Translations under genes and position numbers: made by a program
From: Paracoccus sp. DMF-8
GTDB lineage: Bacteria > Pseudomonadota > Alphaproteobacteria > Rhodobacterales > Rhodobacteraceae
Reading direction: 5' to 3'
Assembly: GCF_029309835.1 (NCBI RefSeq)
Contig: NZ_JARJHL010000014.1
Coordinates: 186,001 to 250,000, forward strand
Length of the DNA stretch: 64,000 nt
Shown: piece by piece, positions 30,936 to 39,493 of the stretch
How positions within the stretch are numbered: position 1 is the stretch's first letter
Layout: every line of letters starts with the position of its first letter
Notes under the pieces: model-generated
The model's input: only the letters and a program-made list of their open reading frames with translations
Told to the model about the DNA's origin: nothing
The model's database searches: none

Positions 30936-31986
30936 GCGCCTGATCGCCGCCCGCATCCGCGCAGGCGGCGCGATGCGGCTGGACGAATACATGCAGATCT
31001 GCCTGCTGCACCCGCAGCATGGCTATTACGCGACCCGCGATCCCTTTGGCGCGGCGGGGGATTTCACCACCGCGCCGGAAATCAGCCAGATGTTCGGGGA
31101 AATGGTGGGGCTGGCGCTGGCGCAGGCATGGCTGGATCAGGGCGCGCCCGCGCCCTTTACGCTGGCCGAAATCGGGCCGGGGCGCGGCACGCTGATGGCC
31201 GATATCCTGCGCGCGATCCGCATCGTTCCGGGCATGGCGGATGCGGCGCAGGTCACGCTGATCGAGGCCTCGGCCCATCTGCGCGGCGTCCAGCGCGACC
31301 GGCTTGGACATGGCATCCGCCATCTGGATACGGTCGCCGATCTGCCCGAACAGCCCCTGTTTCTGGTCGCCAACGAATTTTTCGACGCGCTGCCGATCCG
31401 CCAGTTCCAACGCATGCCGCAGGGCTGGGCCGAACGCATCATTGCGCTGGATGACGCGGGCCGCCTGACCATGGGCCTTGCCGCGCCCGAACCTGCCAGA
31501 GATGCGGCGCCTATGGGCCTGATCCGCGAGAGCTGCCCGGCAGCCGCCCCGATCGCGGCGACCATCGCCGGGCTGATCGCGCGGCAGGGCGGGGCGGCCA
31601 TATTCATCGACTATGGCGGATGGGACGGTTCCGGCGACACCTTTCAGGCCCTGCGCCGCCACCGTCCCGAGGATCCGCTGGGCCATCCGGGCGAAGCCGA
31701 TCTGACCGCTCATGTCGATTTCGCCCCCCTTGCCCGCGCGGCGATGGCGGCGGGGGCGCGGGCATCGCGCCTGCTGGAACAGGGGGCGTGGCTGTTGTCG
31801 CTTGGCATTGTCGAACGCGCGCGCAGATTGCAGGCGGCGGGCGACAAACAGGCGGGGCCTGCGCTTCATCGCTTGACCGATGCGGGCGAAATGGGACAGT
31901 TGTTCAAGGTGCTTGCCCTCTGGTCGCCCGGCGCGCCTGCCGTTCCCGGTTTCACAACTTTGGAAGCTCATGCAGACGATGCTTGA
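30922..31986 (+). CDS. SAM-dependent methyltransferase, MidA/NDUFAF7 family
   Basis: 354 residues of the COG1565 family. The mitochondrial member NDUFAF7 dimethylates an Arg on the 49-kDa subunit during complex I assembly. Visible: [20 protein letters not shown] (split), [15 protein letters not shown] near residue 44, SAM motif [18 protein letters not shown] near 80, and [14 protein letters not shown] near 150, a family signature. The start is ATG 30922 behind AAAGGTGGG, inside the 3' end of lgt. With the nuo operon only 20 kb away, a role in complex I assembly is a reasonable inference. Confidence 0.88.
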   Translation: MTPLERLIAARIRAGGAMRLDEYMQICLLHPQHGYYATRDPFGAAGDFTTAPEISQMFGEMVGLALAQAWLDQGAPAPFTLAEIGPGRGTLMADILRAIRIVPGMADAAQVTLIEASAHLRGVQRDRLGHGIRHLDTVADLPEQPLFLVANEFFDALPIRQFQRMPQGWAERIIALDDAGRLTMGLAAPEPARDAAPMGLIRESCPAAAPIAATIAGLIARQGGAAIFIDYGGWDGSGDTFQALRRHRPEDPLGHPGEADLTAHVDFAPLARAAMAAGARASRLLEQGAWLLSLGIVERARRLQAAGDKQAGPALHRLTDAGEMGQLFKVLALWSPGAPAVPGFTTLEAHADDA

Positions 31987-32734
31987 AATCCTGACCGAAG
32001 ACCTTCTGTCGCCGCTGCGGCACGGCTTTTTCACACGCAAGGGCGGCGCCAGTTCCGGGCTGTTCGCCGGGCTGAACTGCGGGCGGGGATCAAGCGATCA
32101 AAGCGAGATCGTGGAAATCAACCGCAGCCGCGTGGCCGAGGCGATGGGCGTCGGCATCAACGCGCTGTTCACCGTCAATCAGGTCCATTCGGCCGATGTG
32201 GTGGTGCTGGCGCAGGGCGATGATCCGGCGGCGATTTCCGAGCGCCGCGCCGATGCCATCGTGACGAATATTCCCGGTCAGGCGATTGCGGTCCTGACCG
32301 CCGATTGCCAGCCGATCCTGCTGGCCGATGCCCGGGCGGGCGTGATCGGTGCCGCTCATGCGGGGTGGAAAGGCGCGCTGAACGGCGTGATCGAGGCGAC
32401 CGTCGGCGCGATGCAGGATCTGGGTGCGCGCCATATCACCGCCGTCATCGGCCCGACCATCAGCCAGCGCGCCTATGAGGTCGGCGATGATTTCATGGAA
32501 AATTTCCTGGTCGAAGACCCGTCCTATGGCCGTTTCTTTTCCGGCGGTCCGAACGGGCGGCCGATGTTCGACCTGCCGGGCTATGGGCTGATGCGCTTGC
32601 GCGAGGCGGGGGTGAATGCCTTCTGGAACCGCCATTGCACCTATTCCGACCCGGACCGCTTCTTTTCCTATCGCCGCACCACCCATGAAGGCGCGGCGGA
32701 TTACGGGCGGCTGATTTCGGCCATCGTTCTGTAA
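31979..32734 (+). CDS. pgeF: Multicopper-oxidase-fold purine nucleoside phosphorylase / peptidoglycan editing factor (YfiH family)
   Basis: 251 residues of the laccase-like DUF152 family. Members act on purine nucleosides, and the E. coli homologue edits peptidoglycan precursors. Metal-site residues are visible in VNQVHSADVV (His), LTADCQPILLAD (Cys), GAAHAGWKG (His) and the late NRHCTYSDPDRFFSYRR. N-terminal RHGFFTRKGGASSGLF is typical. The start may be 31979 or 31970 (MQTMLEIL), both within the end of the methyltransferase gene; homologues favour the shorter form. Confidence 0.9.
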   Translation: MLEILTEDLLSPLRHGFFTRKGGASSGLFAGLNCGRGSSDQSEIVEINRSRVAEAMGVGINALFTVNQVHSADVVVLAQGDDPAAISERRADAIVTNIPGQAIAVLTADCQPILLADARAGVIGAAHAGWKGALNGVIEATVGAMQDLGARHITAVIGPTISQRAYEVGDDFMENFLVEDPSYGRFFSGGPNGRPMFDLPGYGLMRLREAGVNAFWNRHCTYSDPDRFFSYRRTTHEGAADYGRLISAIVL

Positions 32735-32789
32735 TTTTATCATTATCCGCGATGACAGCCGCCTGACGACCGGCTATCTTCCCCTCACT

Positions 32790-32890
32790 TCCAAGGGGAG
32801 CCCCGGCAAGGGGCTGAGAAACCGATGGCCCTGTGGGGCGGCGCGGTGACCCTTTGAACCTGATCCGGATCATGCCGGCGAAGGGATGGG
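32790..32890 (+). promoter_or_regulatory. TPP (THI-element) riboswitch upstream of tenA
   Basis: The two hallmark segments are present in order: GGGGAGCCCCGGCAAGGGGCTGAGAA (split here; 32795-32820), which contains the CTGAGA pyrimidine-sensing motif, and, after a variable P3 arm, GACCCTTTGAACCTGATCC near 32848-32866 followed by GGATCATGCCGGCGAAGGGA, the phosphate-sensing half and P1 closure. About 90 bases separate the aptamer from the tenA start. There GCGGGGCC and GGCCCCGC, and CCCC with AAAGGGG (the ribosome site), can pair, so control of translation start is likely. Confidence 0.93.
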
Positions 32891-32983
32891 ACATGAACAC
32901 CTGCCTGACGCTGGCCCACACGCGGGGCCTGAAATGCACACGAACGACATCGCGGCCCCGCCCTTGCCTGAAAGGGGCCATGG

Positions 32984-33646
32984 ATGACCCACAGCTTTAC
33001 CGACAATCTGCGTGCCGAGGCCGAGCCGACATGGTCGGATGCCGTCCAGCATCGTTTCATTCGCGAACTCTGCGACGGCAGCGTGCCGGACGCGGTGATG
33101 GGCGCCTATCTGGTGCAGGACAGCCGCTTTCTGGACGCCTTCCTGATGCTGCTGGGCGGGGCGATGGCCAGCGCCGATACGGCCCCGGCGCGGCTGCGCT
33201 TTGGCCGCTTTGCCGGGATGGTCGCGGGCGAGGAAAACTCCTATTTCGAGCGCAGCTTTCAGGCGCTTGGTCTGGACCGTGCCGCGCGCGAGCAGGTGCC
33301 CGATACCGCCGCGACCGCCGGTTTCAAGGCGATCATGCGCGAGGCGGCGGTTTCGCTGTCCTATCCCGCCGTGCTGGCCGTGCTGAACGTGGCCGAAGGG
33401 CTGTATCTGGACTGGGCCGCCCGCGCGCCACGGCCCTTGCCGCGGAATTTCATCCATGCCGAATGGATCACGCTGCACGACAACCCGGATTTCCGCGATT
33501 TCGTGGGCTTTCTGCGGGCGGAACTGGATCGTGTCGGGCCGGGTGACGCGGCCATCGCGCGCGAGTTCTTTCTGCGCGCCGTCGGGCTGGAGCGTGACTT
33601 TTTCGATGCCGCCTATGACCCGGCGTTCCATCTGGCACCGGCCTGA
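32984..33646 (+). CDS. tenA: TenA-family thiaminase II-like protein lacking the catalytic Cys
   Basis: Thiamine-salvage enzyme family hydrolysing thiamine or its degradation products. 220 residues, all helical, of the normal length. Signature-like segments: VQDSRFLDAFLMLLGGAMAS, FGRFAGMVAGEENSYFERSF and HAEWITLHDNPDFRDF. The central helix that carries the catalytic Cys in classical TenA reads YPAVLAVLNVAEGLYLDWA; the only Cys is residue 30. It therefore belongs to the Cys-less (TenA_E-like) branch. The start is ATG 32984 behind AAAGGGG. It is preceded by a TPP riboswitch and stands alone. Confidence 0.88.
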   Translation: MTHSFTDNLRAEAEPTWSDAVQHRFIRELCDGSVPDAVMGAYLVQDSRFLDAFLMLLGGAMASADTAPARLRFGRFAGMVAGEENSYFERSFQALGLDRAAREQVPDTAATAGFKAIMREAAVSLSYPAVLAVLNVAEGLYLDWAARAPRPLPRNFIHAEWITLHDNPDFRDFVGFLRAELDRVGPGDAAIAREFFLRAVGLERDFFDAAYDPAFHLAPA

Positions 33647-33654
33647 CGGGCAGG

Positions 33655-33674
33655 GGCGTCCCGAAAGGGGCGCC
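33655..33674. terminator. Hairpin between convergent tenA and lrp
   Basis: 8-bp stem GGCGTCCC (33655-33662) / GGGGCGCC (33667-33674) with one U-G pair and a GAAA tetraloop, 9 bases after the tenA stop and touching the lrp stop codon. No T-run. Likely transcription stop or 3'-end stabiliser for one or both genes. Confidence 0.5.
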
Positions 33675-34171
33675 TAGCCCTCGTTCACGCGGGCATCGAC
33701 GATTTCAAAGGGAATCGCCGGTTCGTCCTTGGCGCAGCGGATCACCAGGCTGGTCTTGACCGAGGCCACGTTATCCGCCGCCGTCAGGCTTTCCGTCAGG
33801 AACCGCTGAAAGGTCGGCAGATCGGGCGAGACGCATTTCAGGATGAAATCAATCTCGCCGTTCAGCATGTGGCATTCGCGGACCAGCGGCCAACTGCGCG
33901 CCTGACCCTCGAATGCCGACAGATCGCGTTCGGACTGGCTTTTCAGCCGGACCATGGCAAAGACCTGAACCTCCAGCCCCAGTTCGCGCGGATCGACATC
34001 GGCGTGATAGCCGCGGATGAAACCCGATTCCTCCAGCGCGCGGACGCGCCGCAGGCAGGGCGGGGCGGAAATGCCGACGCGCCGGGCCAGTTCGACGTTG
34101 GTCATGCGCCCGTCGGCCTGCAGCTCTGCCAGTATCTTGCGGTCGATATCGTCAAGTCTGGCTGCGCTCAT
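33674..34171 (-). CDS. Lrp/AsnC-family transcriptional regulator
   Basis: 165 residues. N-terminal winged helix-turn-helix (LDDIDRKILAELQADGRMTNVELARRVGIS, shown in part, recognition helix APPCLRRVRALEESGFI), then the RAM effector domain (VFAMVRLKSQSERDLSAFE, ECHMLNGEIDFILKCVSPDL in parts). ATG 34171 has GAGGGA upstream and gives the standard length; the frame upstream has no regulator features. It is divergent from trxB over 196 bases, so it may control itself and trxB. The gap has an A+T-rich spot (GCAATATTCTTTC near 34234-34246), a plausible Lrp site. Confidence 0.92.
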   Translation of the reverse strand: MSAARLDDIDRKILAELQADGRMTNVELARRVGISAPPCLRRVRALEESGFIRGYHADVDPRELGLEVQVFAMVRLKSQSERDLSAFEGQARSWPLVRECHMLNGEIDFILKCVSPDLPTFQRFLTESLTAADNVASVKTSLVIRCAKDEPAIPFEIVDARVNEG

Positions 34172-34367
34172 TCGTCCCTCACCGCCCTTTCGGGGCTGAA
34201 AATCTTGCCGGAAACTATCGTGGCGGGCCGGAATGCGCAATATTCTTTCTGCCGCATGGCAGAAACGCCGTCGCGTTCGTTGTCTCATTGCAAGCCGGGT
34301 CCGGCGTGTTTAGGTGAAAGGCAAGGCGCCGACCAGCGCGAAACGATCACATCAAGGGGGTGCTGCC

Positions 34368-35378
34368 ATGTCCGCAAGCAATTCAGAAACCCATCCGACC
34401 CATACCCGCCTGCTGATCATCGGCTCTGGCCCGGCGGGCTATACCGCCGCCGTCTATGCCTCGCGCGCGATGCTGGAACCCGTGCTGATCCAGGGCATGC
34501 AGCCCGGCGGCCAGCTGACCATCACCACCGATGTCGAAAACTGGCCCGGCCTGACCGAGGTGCAGGGCCCCGACCTGATGGTCAACATGGAAGCCCATGC
34601 CCGCGCGATGGGCGCGACGATCGTCACCGATACCGTGACGCGGCTTGACCTGTCGGTGCGCCCCTTCGTCGCCGAACTGGACAGCGGCGCGCGCATGACC
34701 GCCGATGCCGTGGTGCTGGCGACCGGCGCGCAGGCGCGGTGGCTTGGCCTGCCGACCGAGGAAAAATTCAAGGGCTTCGGCGTTTCGGCCTGTGCGACCT
34801 GCGACGGCTTTTTCTATCGCGGCAAGCGCGTCGCCGTGATCGGTGGCGGCAATACCGCCGTCGAAGAGGCGCTGTATCTGACCAATTTCGCCGACAAGGT
34901 GACGCTGATCCATCGCCGCGACAGCCTGCGCGCCGAAAAGATCCTGCAGGCCCGCCTGTTGCGCCACCCCAAGATCGAGGTGATCTGGGACCACGACCTG
35001 CAGGAGGTTCAGGGCAGCGACAAACCCCTGAGCGTCGAGCGGCTGGTCCTGCGCCATGTGAAAACCGGCGCGATCCGTGAACTGGATGTGGCGGGCGTTT
35101 TCGTTGCCATCGGCCATGCGCCCGCGAACGAACTGGTCAAGGATCAGCTGGAACTGCACAACGGCGGCTATGTGAAGGTCGAACCGGGCACCACCCGCAC
35201 CTCGATCCCCGGCGTCTTCGCGGCGGGCGACCTGACCGATCACGTTTACCGTCAGGCCGTGACCAGCGCGGGCATGGGCTGCATGGCGGCGCTGGATGCC
35301 GAACGCTGGCTGGCCGAACATTCGGACGCGGGCCTGCCCGATCCGGCGGCGGCGATGGAACCTGCCGAAACCGTCTGA
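34368..35378 (+). CDS. trxB: Thioredoxin reductase
   Basis: FAD/NADPH flavoprotein reducing thioredoxin. 336 residues. FAD motif [18 protein letters not shown] at residues 15-32, [19 protein letters not shown] near 43, redox-active CATC (within [15 protein letters not shown]) near 143, NADPH motif [15 protein letters not shown] near 158, and C-terminal [21 protein letters not shown] (split). ATG 34368 is preceded by CAAGGGGGTG. It is divergent from the Lrp regulator and ends at a strong terminator. Confidence 0.96.
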   Translation: MSASNSETHPTHTRLLIIGSGPAGYTAAVYASRAMLEPVLIQGMQPGGQLTITTDVENWPGLTEVQGPDLMVNMEAHARAMGATIVTDTVTRLDLSVRPFVAELDSGARMTADAVVLATGAQARWLGLPTEEKFKGFGVSACATCDGFFYRGKRVAVIGGGNTAVEEALYLTNFADKVTLIHRRDSLRAEKILQARLLRHPKIEVIWDHDLQEVQGSDKPLSVERLVLRHVKTGAIRELDVAGVFVAIGHAPANELVKDQLELHNGGYVKVEPGTTRTSIPGVFAAGDLTDHVYRQAVTSAGMGCMAALDAERWLAEHSDAGLPDPAAAMEPAETV

Positions 35379-35406
35379 TCTGCCCGGACAGATGCCCCTG
35401 AATTCA

Positions 35407-35440
35407 CCCCGGCCCGGCCTTGAGCCGCGCCGGGGTTTTT
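35407..35440 (+). terminator. Intrinsic terminator after trxB
   Basis: Outer stem CCCCGGC (35407-35413) / GCCGGGG (35429-35435), with inner GGC/GCC pairing around CTTGA, followed by TTTTT (35436-35440). It lies 28 bases after the trxB stop. Confidence 0.85.
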
Positions 35441-35622
35441 GCTGCGCTGCGGCGAGCTGTCAGCCCCGGCAGAATCCCGCGGGCGGGCGCAGGCCTTGGT
35501 TGATCATCCCGCGCCTGACCGCTAATGGCCCTGCCATAGCTGCTGTGCGATCGCCCCGGCACGGCGTCGAGATTGCCCCCGCGCCGCCCCCCGCGCGCCT
35601 CAGTGACCGCGAGTGTATTTGC

Positions 35623-37332
35623 ATGACCGAACCGAACCTTGCCCCGATCCCGGAGCTTTACGTTTCCCCCGAAACCGCCGAGCGTCTCAAGGACGAAGCC
35701 GGTCACATGCCCTCGTGGGATCTGACCGCGCGCCAGATCTGCGACCTTGAACTGTTGATGAATCGCGGTTTTTACCCTCTGCGCGGGTTCCTGACCGAGA
35801 CGGATTACAATGCGGTCGTCGAGACGATGCACCTGACCACGGGCGATCTGTGGCCGATGCCGATCACGCTGGACGTCGGCGCGACTTTTGCCGAGGGGGT
35901 CGAGCCCGGCACCGACATCGCCCTGCGCGACCCCGAAGGCGTCATTCTGGCGATCATGTCGGTCACCGACAAATGGGTGCCGGACAAAAGGCGCGAGGCT
36001 GAAAAGGTCTTTGGCGCCGATGATCCGGCCCATCCGGCCGTCAACTACCTGCACAATGTCGCCGGGCCGGTCTATCTGGGCGGGCCGGTCACCGGGTTGC
36101 AGGCGCCGACCCATTACGATTTCCGGGGCCGCCGCGACACGCCGAACGAACTCCGCGCCCATTTCCGCAAGCTGGGCTGGCGCCGCATCGTCGCGTTCCA
36201 GACCCGCAACCCGCTGCACCGCGCGCATCAGGAACTGACCTTCCGCGCCGCGCGCGAGGCACAGGCCAACCTGCTGATCCACCCGGTCGTCGGCATGACC
36301 AAACCGGGCGATGTCGATCATTTTACCCGCGTCCGCTGCTACGAGGCGGTGCTGGACAAATACCCCGCCGCGACCACCCATCTGTCGTTGCTGAATCTGG
36401 CGATGCGCATGGCCGGCCCGCGCGAGGCGGTCTGGCACGGGATCATCCGCCGCAACCACGGCCTGACCCATATGATCGTCGGCCGCGACCACGCCGGCCC
36501 CGGCAAGAATTCCAACGGGGAAAATTTCTACGATCCCTATGCCGCGCAGGAACTGTTCCGCGAGTTTCAGGACGAAATCGGCATCGAAATGGTCGATTTC
36601 AAACAGATGGTCTATGTGCAGGAACGCGCCCAATACGAACCGCTGGATGAGGTCGAGGAGGGCGCGACCATCCTGGACATCTCGGGCACGGAACTGCGCC
36701 GCCGGTTGCGCGAAGGTCTGGAAATCCCGGAATGGTTCAGTTTTCCCGAGGTGGTCAGGCAGTTGCGCCGCACCTCTCCGCCGCGTGACCGTCAGGGCTT
36801 TACCGTGTTCTTTACCGGCCTGTCGGGGTCGGGCAAATCGACGGTTGCCAATGCGCTGATGGTCAAGCTGATGGAACTGGGCGGGCGTCCGGTCACGCTG
36901 CTGGACGGCGATGTCGTGCGCAAGCATCTGTCGTCGGAACTGGGTTTTTCCAAGGAACATCGCGATATCAACATCAAGCGCATCGGCTATGTCGCGTCGG
37001 AAATCACCAAGAACGGCGGCATCGCGATCTGTGCGCCCATCGCGCCCTATACCTCGACCCGCCGTGCCGTGCGTGAAATGGTCGAGGCCGGCGGCGCCTT
37101 TATCGAGGTCCATGTCGCGACCACGCTGGAGGAATGCGAACGCCGCGACCGCAAGGGCCTGTACAAGCTGGCCCGCGAAGGGAAAATCAAGGAATTCACC
37201 GGAATTTCCGATCCCTATGAGGCGCCCGAAAATGCGGAACTGCGCGTCCAGACCGAAGGCGTCGATGTCGATCACGTCGCCCATCAGGTTCTGCTGAAGC
37301 TGGAATCGATGGGCCTGATCGGGCTGGAGTAA
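35623..37332 (+). CDS. Bifunctional sulfate adenylyltransferase / adenylylsulfate kinase
   Basis: Activates sulfate to APS and then PAPS for assimilation. 569 residues. Sulfate adenylyltransferase domain (about 1-390): FQTRNPLHRAHQELTFRAA (ATP-binding QxRN and HxxH) near residue 193 and GRDHAGPG near 287. APS kinase domain (about 393-569): P-loop GLSGSGKS at 398-405, DGDVVRKHLSSELGFSKEHRD near 427 (split). The start is ATG 35623; the long 5' in-frame extension covers the trxB terminator and is not coding. The gene is single, with terminators on both sides. This fused sat-cysC type is typical of Rhodobacterales. Confidence 0.94.
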   Translation: MTEPNLAPIPELYVSPETAERLKDEAGHMPSWDLTARQICDLELLMNRGFYPLRGFLTETDYNAVVETMHLTTGDLWPMPITLDVGATFAEGVEPGTDIALRDPEGVILAIMSVTDKWVPDKRREAEKVFGADDPAHPAVNYLHNVAGPVYLGGPVTGLQAPTHYDFRGRRDTPNELRAHFRKLGWRRIVAFQTRNPLHRAHQELTFRAAREAQANLLIHPVVGMTKPGDVDHFTRVRCYEAVLDKYPAATTHLSLLNLAMRMAGPREAVWHGIIRRNHGLTHMIVGRDHAGPGKNSNGENFYDPYAAQELFREFQDEIGIEMVDFKQMVYVQERAQYEPLDEVEEGATILDISGTELRRRLREGLEIPEWFSFPEVVRQLRRTSPPRDRQGFTVFFTGLSGSGKSTVANALMVKLMELGGRPVTLLDGDVVRKHLSSELGFSKEHRDINIKRIGYVASEITKNGGIAICAPIAPYTSTRRAVREMVEAGGAFIEVHVATTLEECERRDRKGLYKLAREGKIKEFTGISDPYEAPENAELRVQTEGVDVDHVAHQVLLKLESMGLIGLE

Positions 37333-37369
37333 GAAATCTGCGCCTTGTGCATGATGTGATGGAACAACA

Positions 37370-37404
37370 GGGGCCGCACCGGCATTTCCGGTGCGGCCCC
37401 TTTT
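37370..37404 (+). terminator. Intrinsic terminator after the sulfate-activation gene
   Basis: Perfect 13-bp stem GGGGCCGCACCGG (37370-37382) / CCGGTGCGGCCCC (37388-37400), loop CATTT, followed by TTTT. The strongest terminator in the window. Confidence 0.92.
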
Positions 37405-37435
37405 CGGATGCCGCGACAATTTGAAGGTAGGGCCA

Positions 37436-38212
37436 ATGACAGATCCCGTGCTGATCCTGTGCATGAAATGGGGCACGCTGTATGACGCGCAGGATGTGAA
37501 CCGGCTGGCGGCTGGCGTGCGCCGCCACCTGCACCGCCCGCATCGCTTCATCTGTTTCACCGATGATGCCGCCGGGCTGGACGCCGGGATCGAGGCGCTG
37601 CCCTTGCCCGAACTGGGCCTGCCGCCCGGCAATCACGACACGCGCTGGCGCAAGCTGGCGTTGTTTCGCCATGATCTGGCCGGGCTGTCGGGGACCGCGC
37701 TGTTTCTGGATCTGGATCTGGTGGTGGTCGACGATCTGGCGCCGTTTTTCGAGCTGCCGGGCGATTTCCTGATCATCCGCGATGACGATCTGTTCCGCCC
37801 GAAACCGCTGCGCCGCATCAACCCGGAACGCGACCGGTTTCTGCATATGGTCGGCAATTCTTCGGTGTTCCGCTATCAGGTCGGGGCGCATGGCCATGTG
37901 CTGGACAATTACCTTGCCGATCCCGCTGCCGCCGCGCAAGCCTATGAACACGAACAGCAATTTCTAAGCGCGGAACTGGAAAAGCGTGGCTTGCTGGCCT
38001 ATTGGCCGCGCGGGTTGTGCGTCAGTTTCAAGAATGACTGCGTGCCGCGCCATCTGGCCAGCTATCTGCGCGCGCCCTCGCTGCCAGCGGGCGCGCGGAT
38101 CGTCCTGTTCGCGGGAAACCCCAAGATGTCCGAAGTCTTTTCCGGGGGTGGCAACACATGGTATCGGCGCATCGGCAATATCGACTGGCTGCGCCGCGCG
38201 TGGATGGGGTGA
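37436..38212 (+). CDS. Putative glycosyltransferase (GT-A-like, DxD)
   Basis: 258 residues. The N-terminal part looks like a nucleotide-sugar fold (PVLILCMKWGTLYDAQDVNRL, shown in part, HRFICFTDD), followed by an acidic FLDLDLVVVDDL near residue 86 that fits a metal-binding DxD. GNSSVFRYQ and the late AGNPKMSEV are consistent with capsule or LPS-type transferases acting on an unknown acceptor. The ATG at 37436 is behind GAAGGTAGGG. Single gene between a terminator and a convergent hairpin. The specific activity is not assigned. Confidence 0.6.
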   Translation: MTDPVLILCMKWGTLYDAQDVNRLAAGVRRHLHRPHRFICFTDDAAGLDAGIEALPLPELGLPPGNHDTRWRKLALFRHDLAGLSGTALFLDLDLVVVDDLAPFFELPGDFLIIRDDDLFRPKPLRRINPERDRFLHMVGNSSVFRYQVGAHGHVLDNYLADPAAAAQAYEHEQQFLSAELEKRGLLAYWPRGLCVSFKNDCVPRHLASYLRAPSLPAGARIVLFAGNPKMSEVFSGGGNTWYRRIGNIDWLRRAWMG

Positions 38213-38307
38213 CGCCATGCCTGTCACCACCGCCTTGGACGACAATTCCGTTTCGGGCGTGATGGTGCTGGCCTGTCCGGCGGCACAGCAAGCGCGGCGA
38301 TGAATCT

Positions 38308-38337
38308 GGCAGCCCGCACGAACTTGCGCGGGCCGCC
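38308..38337. terminator. Imperfect hairpin between convergent glycosyltransferase-like gene and DUF1150
   Basis: GGC-A-GCCCGC (38308-38317) pairs with GCGGGC-C-GCC (38328-38337) with one A/C mismatch around a 10-base loop. No T-run on either strand. Sits 12 bases past the DUF1150 stop. Confidence 0.35.
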
Positions 38338-38348
38338 TGACATCTGCA

Positions 38349-38576
38349 TCAATGGACGCTGACCGGCGTCATTTCATGTTCGCGCGCCAGCATGAAGGCC
38401 AGGCCGCGCCCCTGCACCAGTGCCAGACGCGCGCCATCGGCGCCGTGGACGGCATAAAGACCGTCGCTGCCGGAAACCTGATCGCGCAGTTCCTGCGGCA
38501 GGGTTTCGACCGGGACCTGACGGATATAGACGGTGTTGTCGGCGGGTTCAGAGCCGAAATCATATTTGGTATTCAT
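38349..38576 (-). CDS. DUF1150-family protein
   Basis: 75 residues. The family pattern is clear: N-terminal MNTKYDFGSEPADNTVYIR followed by LYAVHGADGARLALVQGRGL and a C-terminal AREHEMTPVSVH. Function unknown; in Alphaproteobacteria it is nearly always next to a small heat-shock protein. Its ATG overlaps the Hsp20 stop (ATGA), so the two are translated together. Confidence 0.88.
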   Translation of the reverse strand: MNTKYDFGSEPADNTVYIRQVPVETLPQELRDQVSGSDGLYAVHGADGARLALVQGRGLAFMLAREHEMTPVSVH

Positions 38577-38998
38577 TGCGATCCCCTTTCTGAGCGGCTG
38601 ATCGGGATGGTTTGGACAATGCTGTCGGGGGCAGAGCGGTGCAGGTCGATGTTCAGCAACCCGTTTTCCATGCTGGCTGCCAGCACCTCGACCCCGTCGG
38701 CCAGCACGAAACTGCGCTGAAAGGCGCGGGCGGCGATGCCCCGGTGCAGAAAGACGCGGGATTCGTCGATTTCGGCCTGACGGCCGCGAATCACCAACTG
38801 GCGCTCTTCCAGCGTGATCGCCAGATCGGTTTCGGCGAAACCGGCGACGGCCAGCGTGATGCGAAAGCCGTTCGCCCCCACATGTTCGATATTATAGGGG
38901 GGATACCCCTCGGCGCCCTTGGCCGCACGTTCGGCCAGACGTTCCAGCTGATCGAAGCCCAGCAGGAAGGGATGGGCGGCCAGACTGATTTTCGACAT
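38573..38998 (-). CDS. Small heat-shock protein, Hsp20 family
   Basis: 141 residues, an ATP-independent holdase. The alpha-crystallin domain covers about residues 34-125 (YPPYNIEHVGANGFRITLAV in part, VAGFAETDLAITLEERQLVIRG in part, FLHRGIAARAFQRSF, ENGLLNIDL). The C-terminal IPI-type tail motif is TIPIS. The IbpA-like N-terminus is HPFLLGFDQLERL. ATG 38998 is preferred; the in-frame extension to 39028 is Arg/Ser-rich and unlike the family. Probably sigma-32 regulated, as is usual, but I see no clear promoter. Confidence 0.92.
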   Translation of the reverse strand: MSKISLAAHPFLLGFDQLERLAERAAKGAEGYPPYNIEHVGANGFRITLAVAGFAETDLAITLEERQLVIRGRQAEIDESRVFLHRGIAARAFQRSFVLADGVEVLAASMENGLLNIDLHRSAPDSIVQTIPISRSERGSQ

Positions 38999-39102
38999 TG
39001 CTCTAGCCCTTGATAAGCGACTGCGCATCGGCCCCCATCATGGCGGACCGACAGGACCAATATGTGAACGCAATTGGCTTTGCACAAGATGGGGCAGGGG
39101 TG

Positions 39103-39131
39103 TTAACAGGCCGTAAACAGGGCGCTATAAA
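39103..39131 (+). promoter_or_regulatory. Likely sigma-70 promoter upstream of ydcH
   Basis: TTAACA (39103-39108), 17-base spacer, TATAAA (39126-39131), 27 bases before the ydcH ATG in a gap between divergent genes. It is one of the best -35/-10 matches in the window. Confidence 0.5.
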
Positions 39132-39158
39132 GGCGTAAGTTCAGCCAAGGCCAGCCAG

Positions 39159-39377
39159 ATGACCTCGCAACACGAAATGTCCCACGAAGAAATCGCCCGC
39201 GCCAGGCTGGAGGTCCTGCGCCGCGAGCATCGCGATATGGACGAGGCGATCGCCGCCCTGTCGGGGCAGAGCCTGACCTCGTCCCTGACCCTGCAGCGCC
39301 TGAAAAAGCAGAAACTCGTGCTGAAAGACCGCATCGCCCGGATCGAGGACGACCTGACCCCCGACATCATCGCGTGA
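39159..39377 (+). CDS. YdcH-family protein (DUF465)
   Basis: 72 residues, a helical hairpin. The repeat-like EVLRREHRDMDEAIAAL and LQRLKKQKLVLKDRIARIED are the DUF465 pattern. Function unknown. Start 39159 or 39177 (MSHEEIARA): the second begins exactly at the conserved helix, neither has a good ribosome site, and the promoter position allows both. Confidence 0.82.
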   Translation: MTSQHEMSHEEIARARLEVLRREHRDMDEAIAALSGQSLTSSLTLQRLKKQKLVLKDRIARIEDDLTPDIIA

Positions 39378-39493
39378 TTGCGCCGGTCTGCCGCGCGCGC
39401 TAATGCGGCATCTCAGTCGCGGGGGCCGGTCCCCGGCCCGTGCATCTACCGTGGAAACCGCCGGAAATACGCGGCGCGAATGGGGGAAAAGCG

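Noticed and set aside
32893..32982. Possible short leader peptide between the TPP aptamer and tenA
   Set aside because: An ATG-started frame exists, but it is out of frame with tenA, has no ribosome site of its own and overlaps the pairing elements expected of the riboswitch platform.
38217..38303. 28-codon frame after the glycosyltransferase-like gene
   Set aside because: No convincing ribosome site, no recognisable sequence, and it runs into the convergent hairpin; most likely chance.
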